Of a stretch of DNA of 64,000 nucleotides, positions 58,401-64,000 are shown piece after piece; positions within the stretch are counted from its first letter, which is position 1, and the number at the start of each line of letters is the position of its first letter. Source of the stretch: Bacteroidota bacterium. GTDB taxonomy: Bacteria > Bacteroidota > Bacteroidia > UBA4408. The notes below the pieces were generated by a model, which worked only from the letters and a program-made list of their open reading frames with translations, was not told the DNA's origin and made no database searches. The stretch covers positions 496,001-560,000 of the forward strand of contig JADKHO010000001.1 in assembly GCA_016721765.1 (NCBI GenBank), in the 5' to 3' direction. The translations under genes and the position numbers were made by a program.

Positions 58401-59520
58401 TATTTGTTCCAGTAAAAAATGAAATTCCATATCCCGAAAACGTGACTCCTTTATTGCAATTTAAGGTGGAGTTGGTAATATTTATGTCATTCGGAATATT
58501 CGTCAAGGAATTAAAATTAACGGTAGTTCCACTGATTGCGTAAGCACCTGAAGTATTCGTATAAGTAATTAACGAATTAATGTTGTGTGTACCGGCACCC
58601 GAATAAGTTAAGCCCGGATCAAAGGTTTTTGAAGTGGTTTGGTAATTAAAAATACTTCCCGAAATGGCTGCATTAAAATTTCCATAACTGGAAGTACTCG
58701 TGGCATTAATGTTAACAGTAGATGCAACACTAGTGAGTTGAAACAATAATAAATTATTGAAATAGGTAAGATTCATATTGAGCGTGGCACTGGTGGATTT
58801 TGTAATCGTACCAAAATTCACCAAAGTCCCCGCACGAGAACTTGAACTTGCGGTTCCAATATTGTTTGTACCACTTCCTGTAATAGCCAAAATTCCGGCT
58901 GATCCATTATAAAAATAACCTGAACTTCCGAAAAGAAAGGTAGCTGATGCAGCACTCCAAATGGCTGCAGTAGAATAATTGTAGATACTTCCATTTAAGG
59001 TTATCGCTGCCCCTGTTGCTTGAGAAATGGTTAATGCGGTGGAATTATAAGCATAAAGTATTACTCCGGAAGCAATGGTACCACTGGAAATACTTAAGGC
59101 ACCGCTTGTTGCTGAAACTACAGCGGAACCGGATGGAGCATTAATAGTAGCCGCCGCATTGTTCAGAATGAGTGATCCTCCTGTCACATTTATATCATTT
59201 CCGGTTCCATTAAAAAGATTCAATGTCCCATCGCTAATCGTCAACGAACCGGTTGTAATGGTAATTTGATCGGCATTTACAGCAAGTCCACCACTTATAG
59301 AAACAGAATGCAGAATACTTATAGCAGCATCGCCATTGTTAGGTGGAATTGCTGTGTTTGACCAGCCCACAAAAATGCTTACGTAAATTTGCCACACAGC
59401 GGTACTACTCCAGGCACCTGAAGCGCGAGTGCGGTAATCACCGGCTGATTGAGCCTTTGAAGTATTGATACTACAGATAAAAAGAAGGCAAGCAATAAGA
59501 CCAGGTAGAAGTTTTTTCAT
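46486..59520 (-). CDS. 4344-residue multidomain adhesin, type A T9SS cargo
   Basis: Signal peptide to about residue 23 (SKAQ). The N-terminal region to about 700 opens with GDYRTRASGAWSSTAVWQ and is beta-rich. GEVED domain 1 lies at about 777-937. Six VCBS/FG-GAP-type calcium motifs lie at about 1043-1397 (DFNNDGFADILD, DFDLDGDMDIAIA, DLNADGDLDLVWT), and GEVED domain 2 at about 1558-1718. About 20 tandem units of roughly 85 residues (1807-3697) follow, interrupted once by a PKD and a PKD-like domain. More PKD-like domains and the cluster FnIII-like module (about 4045-4230, STSRSNIKNR) precede the type A sorting domain (from about 4253, LYPNPATRMVNVVV). This is an expected long surface filament. 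It is the first gene of the eleven-gene cluster; its start is 215 bp from the divergent permease gene. Confidence 0.9.
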   Translation of the reverse strand: MKKLLPGLIACLLFICSINTSKAQSAGDYRTRASGAWSSTAVWQIYVSIFVGWSNTAIPPNNGDAAISILHSVSISGGLAVNADQITITTGSLTISDGTLNLFNGTGNDINVTGGSLILNNAAATINAPSGSAVVSATSGALSISSGTIASGVILYAYNSTALTISQATGAAITLNGSIYNYSTAAIWSAASATFLFGSSGYFYNGSAGILAITGSGTNNIGTASSSSRAGTLVNFGTITKSTSATLNMNLTYFNNLLLFQLTSVASTVNINATSTSSYGNFNAAISGSIFNYQTTSKTFDPGLTYSGAGTHNINSLITYTNTSGAYAISGTTVNFNSLTNIPNDINITNSTLNCNKGVTFSGYGISFFTGTNNLNVGSSGSFNTGVNDTLTVNGTSTLNVNNPISVGGDMIVVGAGQVNGAGVIHFLGDKLTNNGTIQNSSFKFENTYLQYVTGSNGSIATMEINNPDAVEFQSNHRVLSSFVFTNGRAIIDYKLYIPGAATISGYNATHYFYGGGFLKRFLAPSGSYIFPVGNLDNYLPATITTASTFVADTIWVAVDNNNFKSLYNSLLVPIGNNVNAHVVEPVWKVNESTAAGSVFTSIKLQWNKSNENYLFNRASCGIVRNSTGSWNAPVAGAAAGSDPYNRTLSTITLGGNKAELFGIADNSVSYANNNLISSQITRSVCAATSFTFSFSVLDSNAMNVANVFTAQLSDANGSFASPVNIGSVTARGGRNLSVTIPGGTAIGNYSIRMISSNPLLVETKNTFDYYNQRVSVVPFCYCGGNLSSVSCAANQITYVNLNTIGKSSNCDQISGLSYTSRGIEDYNSDGNYSPNTTYITRGTSESITVTTNAASIISVWIDYNRNGVFESSEWTQLTTASTANVQVVGTLAIPIGASLGLTGMRIRSRAVGSPNGAADACTIFGSGETEDYFIYIEDAPNITSVSPTDLNNCASPAANVVWNFSTAVTAATVNSDHFVVHGSMAGAAGGTYSGGGTSTVTFAHPQAFEPGELVTYMNDASVLTSSGRKMPSRSYQYRATAAVAPKTFKKHALTGSGNSIVNTYSSDFNNDGFADILDVNQAGSNFSISLGNGNGTFANPSFTYLSSSPRSAAIADFDLDGDMDIAIACASQYRVDLFYNQGSLSFSGPFSVTTSYRPFCITPMLGSENHLIGLAYGSQADNGVGFIKNFGLQMFEYANVSTTTAVYGITSGDFDESGTQDVAVSCVDNTIRIYELYKNNLLLQNSFSCAGTLPIDIQTGDLNADGDLDLVWTNYTSGTLASAFGAAAYSFGTPTAISASGGPYKVVLADFDGDCDLDVAASFDVAAGYSVFQNIAGSLSALNYPLGNFSPGYVNVLAAADFDEDGDMDLTASSIYYNAKYFLENAAYTIQTGSLTGPFCDNASTTVTWTVNDSLPVANSFYVQLSDASGSFASPTYLDTVFSNFSGSTTFTMPTVTAGTGYRIRVISTTQGVTSFDNGANLAIGAGPSNPNINFACSGTSTILSATGGVSYNWSPATYLSSASGSPVTATPAVTQTITLIARDIAGCPSVARTASVGPTCYCYPNYLNNTCSNDYIASVVFNTLNYTSLSCGGNDNNTTINYYTTITPNVATDVSRLSSYTLSLAAGIANPEGFGVWIDYNKDGDYDDSGEFVYASPTTANQTFTTSITIPGTATLGVTRMRVMVVRGSLVTSVQNCLTTIPRGETQDFYIRINGCAPPTSYLVSGGGTICSSQTTAVNLSNSTNSVTYALYKNSVPTGTSLSGTGTALSFSNISSAGTYSIYATTSLGCTLRMQDSVSVSVVSAPTTANAGSDQTRCGQTTATLAANAPTSGTGAWTIVSGSGGSFSSTTNPLATFTAAAGSTNTLRWTISNSPCVSSSDDVTISFPLNPSTAAAGSDQLALCGLSSTTLAANAPTVGTGAWTIVAGTGGSFSNTAAPASTFIGTSGNTYTLRWTITNSTCTPSTDDVVIAFPKNPTTAAAGASQTLCGATSTTLSGNAPVVGTGTWTIFSGTGGSLGNPSSASSTFSGVAGNSYVLFWTISNAPCTASADSLVISFPRNPSTSDAGTAQTLCGLTTTALAANVPTVGTGLWTIFSGTGGSLANASSATSNFTGIAGNSYTLRWTISNSPCASSSSDVSISFPRNPTTAAAGPDQLSLCGLTSATLAANTPTAGTGAWTILSGAGGSFSNAASPTSTFIGTAGTSYTLRWTISNAPCAASSDDVVIAFPKNPTTSNAGASQTLCGLTSATLSGNVPSAGTGIWTIFTGTGGVLANATSASSGFTGVAGNTYVLFWTISNSPCTASADSLVVSFPKNPTTAAAGSDQTLCGATSTTLAANTPTVGTGLWTKVSGVGGTFGNIAAANSSFTGTAGNSYTLRWTISNSPCTASSDDVLINFPLNPTVASAGNDTNICNGSTINLKANTALVGTGAWTLASGTCVIANTSSPTSTANAFTNNAIATLVWSISNGVCPTSRDSVKINSNASFCAATLADFAANSTTSCTGATITFTDLSSNATAWNWNFGANASPASANTQGPHNVSYGATGAKTVSLTATGPGGSNTATKTNYINVIATPGTPTGITGSTAICAGTTAVIYSISAVTFATNYVWTVPAGASITSGGGTTSITVNYSASAVSGNVTVYAANTCGNSGVATLAITVSQVPTTSQAGFDQLTLCGTTTANLTANAPTVGTGGWSIVSGGAGSFSNAASPVSSFTGTAGNSYILRWTISNGSCTSSTDDVAITFNQNPNTALAGSDQLNLCGLTSASLAANVPSVGTGLWTILSGSGGSLSNATSASSVFVGVPGNSYTLRWTISNSPCTASSDDVAISFPQSPSVSLAGNDQSNCGATSTVLAANTPLVGTGVWSIITGSGGAFANANSPSTTFTGTAGTTYTLRWTISNAPCAASTDDVSISFPQIPSTALAGSDQLNLCGTTTAGLAANVPLAGNGLWTIVSGGTGSFSNAALATSTFTGTAGNTYTLRWTISNAPCLASSDDVVITFNQNPTTAAAGPDQLNLCGVTSATLAANAPSIGIGTWTVVNGTGGSFSNINSATTVFVGTAGSTYTLRWTIANVPCSNSSDDLIIAFPQNPTVASAGSDQTSCGASSATLSGNTALVGTGTWTVISGAGGSFANSSSAASTFNGVAGNTYTLRWTITNAPCSASSDDVIISFPLNPSIANAGSDQLSLCGVTSTVLSAITPTAGSGTWSIVSGSGGSFANSASATSTFIGTMGISYTLRWTVANSPCASSTDDVAITFNPNPSIALAGNDQTLCGAISTTLTANVPLIGVGTWTVISGVGGSFTSSNNALTTFIGTAGASYTLRWTIANAPCGSTSDDVTISFPQNPSIAAAGADQTLCGVTSTALNANTPTIGSGLWTVVSGTGGSFSNSSAANSGFTGVAGGSYTLRWTISNAPCGNSTDDVLVSFPQNPSTANAGIDQLSLCGVTATLLNATVPPVGTGVWTVVSGLGGSFTNASSASSLFTGTAGVSYTLKWTVSNASCAVSSDNVLVTFNQNPTLANAGPDQNLCGANTASLSANAAIVGSGSWSIVAGSGGSFSSTTSPLANFTGVAGTNYTLRWTISNAPCTATSDDVTISFLQLPSAAFAGNDTTICNGSSISLSANNPIVGNGLWSVVSGSANIINTGSATSIASAFAVDTTTILVWTTSNANGCQNSSDTVKIRSNSAVCIVTLADFTADTIKTCLGATVTYTDASNQATSWNWNFGPGASPATISGVGPHTVTYSSTGFKTVSLTVSGPGGTDTKTKTNYVEVLQVPGAAGVISGTTTVCAGQTNVSYSIASIAAADAYNWILPTGAGINTFNQNTITVDFGSAAVSGDISVEASNGCGSGAASVLSIIVNALPETALGISGNDTICDGALSETFTIASIANANSYKWILSAGIISTSGSDTTLNPQITVQLTPGITSGTIQVYGMNACGNGISSPMFDIYVAPYPAAAGTITGASLVSACLNQSGISYTVPAIANASSYAWTLPANASIVGATNSTSIQVNYPATSLSGNVTVSGVNACGSGIPAALAVTFNSVPITEICYATVDSATVQCLLFWQRPTESYVDSFVIYSDPTGGSNLIRIAALKNDTVSSYLDPFSSPLINPVAYQIATKDSCNNQLSLSATIVHKTINLNGTLTWGGVAKLYWNDYLGITDPGRYYTVLRDTTGSGPFNDTLATNISPLAGLNYTDLNSYQYPNCRYIIAMDFSTNCDPTQRMMATKSTSRSNIKNRAAMPPDGMSQFSTVPFSAQLYPNPATRMVNVVVTGADRNYSISISDVLGQVVLTKSLKATNGAKSKVELGLNGLAPGVYFVTVQLENNVRKVMKLQVE
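48430..54103 (-). repeat. About 20 tandem 85-residue units within the giant adhesin gene
   Basis: Units follow the pattern STAxAGSDQxxLCGxTS, LAANxPTVGTGxWTIVSG, GGSFSNxxSxxSxFxGTAGNSYTLRWTISN, then PCxxSSDDVxISFPxNP. Counted by eye there are 7 canonical units plus one divergent (NDTNICNGS) unit at about 52060-54103, and 11 canonical plus one divergent unit at about 48430-51520. Each block is closed by a PKD domain (LADF ... WNWNFG). Each canonical unit has two cysteines. Limits are approximate. Confidence 0.85.
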
Positions 59521-59694
59521 AGAAAAAAAAGTAAAATTCAGCGCTTAATAATGGGTTATGAACGGTTTTTTTTAAAAAGTGTTACAAAAAGATACGAACA
59601 CTTTTCAATTCATAAATCTAAAAATTTATTCTTAACAGCAAAAATATTTTAATGAGAATCGTTCAAGAACAAAAGCGTATGTAAATGGTTTTTT

Positions 59695-59702
59695 TATATT
59701 TG
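59695..59702 (+). promoter_or_regulatory. Possible -7 element (TATATTTG) of the permease gene
   Basis: TATATTTG matches TAnnTTTG exactly and lies 33 bp before the permease ATG at 59736. No good TTG-containing -33 element is present at the right distance, so this is a tentative call. Confidence 0.4.
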
Positions 59703-59735
59703 GCATCAACTAATTTCATCTTCTAAAAAAAATTT

Positions 59736-61388
59736 ATGAACCAAACCAAACAAGCAACTAATTGGGGAGCCCTATCGGTGCTCATATCTGTGTTTTTCTT
59801 CTGGGGTTTTGTGGCGGCAAGCAACGGAGTATTTATTCCATATTGCAAAGCAAAATTTGGCTTAGATCAATTTCAAAGTCAGTTGATTGATTTTGCCTTT
59901 TATGGCGCGTATTACTTGGGGGCACTTTTGTTGTTTTTGATGAGTGGTAGTATGAAAGTGGATATTTTGAATAAATGGGGATTTAAGAATGGAATTATTT
60001 ATGGATTATTAATCAGCACAGCAGGTGCGATAGCAATGATTGGTGCAGTAAATATGGGAGTATATGGAATGATACTCGGCGCTTTGTTTATTGTTGCCTT
60101 GGGATTCTCTCTGCAACAAACATCGGCGCAACCATTCGCCGTTTCTATGGGTGATCCATCTACCGGTGCTTCTCGCTTAAATTTAGCAGGAGGAATTAAC
60201 TCTTTGGGAACTACCATTGGTCCAATTGCTGTTGGATTGGCATTATTTGGCACAGCATCCTTCAGCGAAGACATGATAAAAAATTCGTCACTTGGTTCTA
60301 TGCTTGCCTTGTATGGAGGAGTTGCCTTTTTGTTTTTATTAGCTGCCGGTATATTCTTCCTTTCCAAAAAACTTCCTGCCGGAAAAAATGAAGAAAAATT
60401 TGAAAGCGCCAACAAAGCAAAAAATCTTTTGGTAAGTATTACAGTGATTTTAATTGTGCTCTTCGGCTATATTTTTTCGCGTTACACCGATCCTGAATTT
60501 ATCGAAAACTTAAAAAACCATGTGCACGATTACCTAGGGCTTATGCTCTCGTTCATTGCCTTGTTGGTAGTTGTGTTTGGCTTACTCTATGCGAATAGTT
60601 CAGCAAAAAAAGCTGCCGAAGGTTGGGGCGCAATGCAATATCCTCAATTGGTATTGGGCATGCTCGCTATCTTTACCTATGTTGGTGTGGAAGTTTCAGT
60701 ACAAAGTAATCTTGGTGAATTATTGAAAAATCCTGATTTCGGTGGGCTAACCCCCGGTGAATTAGCACCGTATATTAGCATGTATTGGGGTAGTTTAATG
60801 ATTGGACGCTGGACAGGTGCTATTTCTGTTTTTGATATTTCTAAATCCACCAAAAATATTTTGTTTGTGCTTGTTCCTGTAATTGCATTTGGAGTGATCT
60901 TATTTTTTAACTCTATGGCGGGACATGATGTAAGCCACCTTTATGTGTACATTGCCTGCGTTGCATTTCAAATAGTTGGTTTCTTTTTAGGCGCCGAAAA
61001 ACCGGCTAAAACTTTACTCGTTTTTGGTAGTATGGGAGTAATTGCAACACTGATTGGCTTAGCTACTACAGGTCAATTAGCTGTATTTGCTTTTATGAGT
61101 GGCGGATTGTTTTGCAGCATCATGTGGCCATGCATATTTTCATTGAGTATTTCCGGCTTAGGGAAATACACTTCTCAGGGTTCTGCTTTTTTAATTATGA
61201 TGATTTTAGGTGGTGGAATCATTCCTCCCTTGCAAGGTAAACTTGCTGATATTATTGGCATTCATGCTTCCTATATTGTGCCGGTTGCTTGCTTTGCTTA
61301 CCTTGCTTTTTTTGCATTTAAAGTACGTGGAATATTGAAAGCACAAGGCATTGATTATGAAAATGCGAGTGCTGGAGGTGGGCATTAA
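59736..61388 (+). CDS. FHS-type MFS sugar permease
   Basis: 550 aa of almost entirely hydrophobic segments. The N-terminal helix SVLISVFFFWGFVAASNGVF and the following YCKAKFGLDQFQSQLIDFAF, with YYLGALL, are typical of the fucose-galactose-glucose:H+ symporter branch of the major facilitator superfamily. QTSAQPFAVSMGDP and GVEVSVQSNLGELL are further family marks. Transport of a hexose or amino sugar into the cytoplasm by proton symport is expected. The gene behind it encodes a BadF-type sugar kinase, which suggests N-acetylglucosamine or a related sugar, but this is inference. The protein is longer than the usual 400-440 residues because two extra hydrophobic segments (about 229-247 and 262-288) sit in the central loop region. 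Confidence 0.88.
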   Translation: MNQTKQATNWGALSVLISVFFFWGFVAASNGVFIPYCKAKFGLDQFQSQLIDFAFYGAYYLGALLLFLMSGSMKVDILNKWGFKNGIIYGLLISTAGAIAMIGAVNMGVYGMILGALFIVALGFSLQQTSAQPFAVSMGDPSTGASRLNLAGGINSLGTTIGPIAVGLALFGTASFSEDMIKNSSLGSMLALYGGVAFLFLLAAGIFFLSKKLPAGKNEEKFESANKAKNLLVSITVILIVLFGYIFSRYTDPEFIENLKNHVHDYLGLMLSFIALLVVVFGLLYANSSAKKAAEGWGAMQYPQLVLGMLAIFTYVGVEVSVQSNLGELLKNPDFGGLTPGELAPYISMYWGSLMIGRWTGAISVFDISKSTKNILFVLVPVIAFGVILFFNSMAGHDVSHLYVYIACVAFQIVGFFLGAEKPAKTLLVFGSMGVIATLIGLATTGQLAVFAFMSGGLFCSIMWPCIFSLSISGLGKYTSQGSAFLIMMILGGGIIPPLQGKLADIIGIHASYIVPVACFAYLAFFAFKVRGILKAQGIDYENASAGGGH

Positions 61389-61420
61389 AATTTTATTCTA
61401 ACTATTAATCTTATTCGATT

Positions 61421-62270
61421 ATGATACTTATCGCTGATGGTGGTTCTACAAAAAGTAATTGGGGTCTGGTAAATTATCCGAATACTCCTGTCTTTTTTTA
61501 ACACCGAAGGGTATAATCCCTATTTTGTAGATACTGCTACCATTGTAGCTTCTATGAATGAGCAATTGCCTGATAATTTAGACCGCGCTGCTGTGAAGGA
61601 AGTATATTATTACGGGGCGGGCTGCTCTGTTCCCGAAAAAGTTGAAATCGTTTCTAAAGCAATGCAAGCCGTTTTTCGAAAAGCTAAAATTTATGTTGGT
61701 CATGATTTATTAGCTGCAGCTAGAGCCCTTTTGGGAAAGGATGCCGGCTTTGCTGCAATTTTGGGAACGGGCACAAACACGTGTTTCTACGATGGTAACA
61801 ATGTGGTTTTAAACATTGATTCGTTGGGCTATTTTTTGGGTGATGAAGGAAGTGGTTCCTACATTGGAAAAAGATTGCTGCGCGATTTTATGAGAGGTTA
61901 TTTACCCGAACAAATGAGCAAAAATTTTAAAGATACTTTCGGATTAACCAACGAAGACATCTTTGACAATCTATACAACAAACCGCTGCCCAATAGATTT
62001 CTGGCAAGTTTCAGCAAATTTGTATATGACAATAATAATTTTTCATACTCCCGCGAAATTGTAAAAGAAGGCTTTCAAACCTTTTTTAGAAATTTGGTAA
62101 ACCATTATCCCGATTACTATAAATATTCATTCAATTGTATTGGCTCAGTTGGTTATAATTTCAGAGATGTATTAAGCGAAGTGAGCATCGAAAACAATAT
62201 GAAAGTGGGAAAAATCATTCGCTCCCCAATAGATGATTTAGTATACTTTCATACGCACTTAATGAAATAG
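61421..62270 (+). pseudogene. BadF/NagK-type sugar kinase with a one-base frameshift
   Basis: The ATG at 61421 begins MILIADGGSTKSNWGLVN, the phosphate-binding start of the BadF/BadG/N-acetylglucosamine kinase family. Translation stops at 61499-61501 just after a run of seven T (61493-61499). The +1-shifted frame continues without interruption as FFNTEGYNPYF to 62270. It contains YYGAGCS, HDLLAAARALLGKDAGFAAILGTGTN and GYFLGDEGSGSYIGK, all family motifs. Removing one T gives a normal 282-residue kinase, which would phosphorylate the sugar brought in by the neighbouring permease (32-nt gap). The downstream part alone would start at the ATG at 61554 but would lack the first phosphate loop. A sequencing or assembly error in the T run is the simplest explanation; a true pseudogene or slippage is also possible. 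Confidence 0.85.
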
Positions 62271-62274
62271 CTTA

Positions 62275-64000
62275 TCAGTTTACTACTTTTAAATTCATGT
62301 GTTGTAGTTCCTGAAGTAACTTGCGCTCACCATTTACAGTGGCGGTTATCCAAGCGTCCTTTATTCCGATGCCTTTCACTTTTTCACATAATTTTTTTGC
62401 TTCCGCAAGGGTCTCAAAATTACCCATGGTAAAACGCGTAATACCATCGTTCAAAAGAATAGACTCAACATTCCCCAAAGGCTTCACAAAAGCATATTTG
62501 AAATTTTTTGGGTGACGGTATGCACCAATTTGCACCTTATAATATACTCCAAAAACAGGATTGTCGTGCGTAACTCTAGCAGTATCAGAAGGCACAACGG
62601 TTGTTGATTTCGTTCTATCAATAGTCATTTCAGAAGAGGCCTTCTTTTGATGATTGTCCGAGCGATTATCACTTAAGTGTGAGGTGGAATCCACCGGAAT
62701 AACATTGGTATTCGGAGTTTGGTCTGCGGTTTTCAAAGGATTAGCAGCAAGCACGGAATCTTGGTTAATGGCAATTTTATTATCCGGTAATTTGAGCAAA
62801 GCATTTTGTGCTAGAATTCTTTTAATGGTAGCATCCGTTGCAATCCTGAAAGAGGTAGAATTTAAAGGGATATTCATCCTGCGTTCCGCTTCTCTTTCGC
62901 GCGCAAGCGCTATTAATTTATCGTCGTTCAAATCCATACTATCCAATTTAAACAACTCCTCCTCCAATCTCGAAAAAATAAATCCGATAGTATCTTTGCT
63001 CTCAACTCTGGGAAGAGAATAGCCCACCGAATAAAGGTGAATATCCTCCTTTACCTCCACCGCATTGCGCAATGACGCGGTGTTTACATATTCGTTGTGG
63101 GTAACAAAACCATCCGCCTGATAACTAATTTTATAACTCATAAAGGGAAGCAATACGAGCAAAAAATTACCACTTTCAGCATTCGAATAAAATGTCCCAA
63201 AATCCATTGATCCATCTTTACGTGTTACAATAATTTTTGCCTTTACAGGTTTTTCATCAGCTGTAACCCTCCCCTTAACGACTGCTATTTGTGGCTTTTT
63301 TCCGGCAATTCCGGGTGTAATGGAATAAATATCTTGTTGCCCTAAGCCTTCGTCCACCCCCGATGAATAATAAGCATGGGCCCCATTTGAACTTATGGAA
63401 ATGTACTTATCGTCGCTTGAGGTATTTACCGGAAAACCAAGATTCACCGGAGCAGTGAGTGAATCATGCGATACCTCCGATTTAAAAATATCATAGCCTC
63501 CAATACTGTTATGCCCTTCGGAACTAAAATAAAACAATTTAGAGTTGGGGTGCAAAAAAGGGGCATCTTCATTATATTGAGTATTTATGGAGGAACCTAA
63601 ATTCAAAGCAGGACCCCAACTTCCATCTGCTTGCTTTATGGATTTATAAATATCTCTTCCTCCAAATCCTCCGGGACGGGCACTGGTAAAATAAATGGTT
63701 TTTTCATCACTGCTCATGGTGATACTTCCTTCCCAATAATTGGTGTTAATGTTGGCATTTAAACGTTCCGGAACAGACCAATCCAAGCCATTTAAATGAG
63801 AAATATAAATATCTCCCTTGTCCTTCTTGGTTGCCTTAAAAACAAATAATTTTTGCCCGTCCACAGAAAGTGCAATTGCCGCATCATGGTTTATGGTATT
63901 AATGTTCGCTAAAGGTTCCGGGAATAACCAATGATCACCTATGCGATATGAAATAAAAATATCTTCATAATACTCTCCCTCCGCATCCGGACGGTTACGA
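62275..64000 (-). CDS. PD40-propeller / SPOR-domain envelope protein, 5' end missing
   Basis: The frame is open to the window edge, so the N-terminus is outside; a GTG at 63864 lies within the propeller and is not a likely start. Visible parts in order begin with WD40-like PD40 repeats (SVDGQKLFVFKA, SSDEKTIYFTSARPGGFGG, GGYDIFKS, GLGQQDIYS). A carboxypeptidase-regulatory-like domain follows (VVKGRVTADEKPVKAKIIVT), then a low-complexity linker, and a C-terminal SPOR-like domain (YKVQIGAYRHPKNF ... GITRFTMGNFETLAEAKKLCEKVK). PD40 plus regulatory domain is the architecture of T9SS-associated PorE-like proteins, but those end in an OmpA peptidoglycan-binding domain. Here a SPOR domain may serve to bind peptidoglycan. 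It converges on the kinase with a 4-nt gap. Confidence 0.82.
   Translation of the reverse strand, partial: RNRPDAEGEYYEDIFISYRIGDHWLFPEPLANINTINHDAAIALSVDGQKLFVFKATKKDKGDIYISHLNGLDWSVPERLNANINTNYWEGSITMSSDEKTIYFTSARPGGFGGRDIYKSIKQADGSWGPALNLGSSINTQYNEDAPFLHPNSKLFYFSSEGHNSIGGYDIFKSEVSHDSLTAPVNLGFPVNTSSDDKYISISSNGAHAYYSSGVDEGLGQQDIYSITPGIAGKKPQIAVVKGRVTADEKPVKAKIIVTRKDGSMDFGTFYSNAESGNFLLVLLPFMSYKISYQADGFVTHNEYVNTASLRNAVEVKEDIHLYSVGYSLPRVESKDTIGFIFSRLEEELFKLDSMDLNDDKLIALAREREAERRMNIPLNSTSFRIATDATIKRILAQNALLKLPDNKIAINQDSVLAANPLKTADQTPNTNVIPVDSTSHLSDNRSDNHQKKASSEMTIDRTKSTTVVPSDTARVTHDNPVFGVYYKVQIGAYRHPKNFKYAFVKPLGNVESILLNDGITRFTMGNFETLAEAKKLCEKVKGIGIKDAWITATVNGERKLLQELQHMNLKVVN

Noticed and set aside
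59521..59694. Promoter of the eleven-gene cluster in the divergent gap
   Set aside because: Only partial matches to TAnnTTTG on the minus strand (TATCTTTT) with no -33 element at a suitable distance, so no feature was called although a promoter must be near.
59999..60415. 138-codon frame opposite the sugar permease
   Set aside because: It is antisense to a clear membrane protein and has no family resemblance.

Overview
The window is chromosomal DNA of a member of the Bacteroidota, order not determinable from the sequence alone. Three things support this: many type IX secretion system (T9SS) cargo proteins with type A (YPNPAK...) or type B (NGITPNGDGKNDVW...) C-terminal sorting domains, a SprB-like giant adhesin followed by a PorP/SprF protein, and a Bacteroidota-type promoter (TTTG, 20 bp, TAnnTTTG) in front of the pyrophosphatase gene. 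No RNA genes, CRISPR array, transposase or phage genes were seen.

Layout. 1-1428 (minus): guanylate kinase (cut by the window edge) and YicC. 1685-12953 (plus): a 3450-residue protein built from about 39 SprB repeats with a type B sorting domain, and 4 nt behind it a PorP/SprF outer-membrane protein, the usual adhesin/partner pair. 13130-18333 (plus): a membrane pyrophosphatase with an unusual cysteine/methionine-rich C-terminal tail and a clear terminator, a PolB-like 3'-5' exonuclease, and a double-ATPase peptide-type ABC protein. 18338-18696: four tandem 80-88 bp repeats between convergent genes. 18694-21885 (minus): a propeller/Y_Y_Y sensor with a SpoIIE-type phosphatase output.

22020-59520 (minus) is the dominant feature: eleven collinear genes for secreted proteins with gaps of 0 to 66 nt, probably one transcription unit starting with a 4344-residue protein. 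Seven of them carry different display regions (repeat arrays, VCBS and GEVED domains, leucine-rich repeats, propellers, a four-fold FDTD repeat) on the same C-terminal cassette: a PKD-like domain, a two-part FnIII-like module ending in a conserved SRSNIKNK linker, and a type A sorting domain. The other four are small parallel beta-helix paralogues with a shared C-terminal tail and no recognisable sorting domain.

59736-62270 (plus): an FHS-type sugar permease and a BadF/NagK-type sugar kinase with a one-base frameshift in a T7 run. 62275-64000 (minus, cut by the edge): a PD40-propeller / CarboxypepD-regulatory / SPOR envelope protein.

Most of the window is therefore devoted to surface display. 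The two giant repeat proteins and the cassette proteins are probable clients of the same T9SS, whose core genes are not here.
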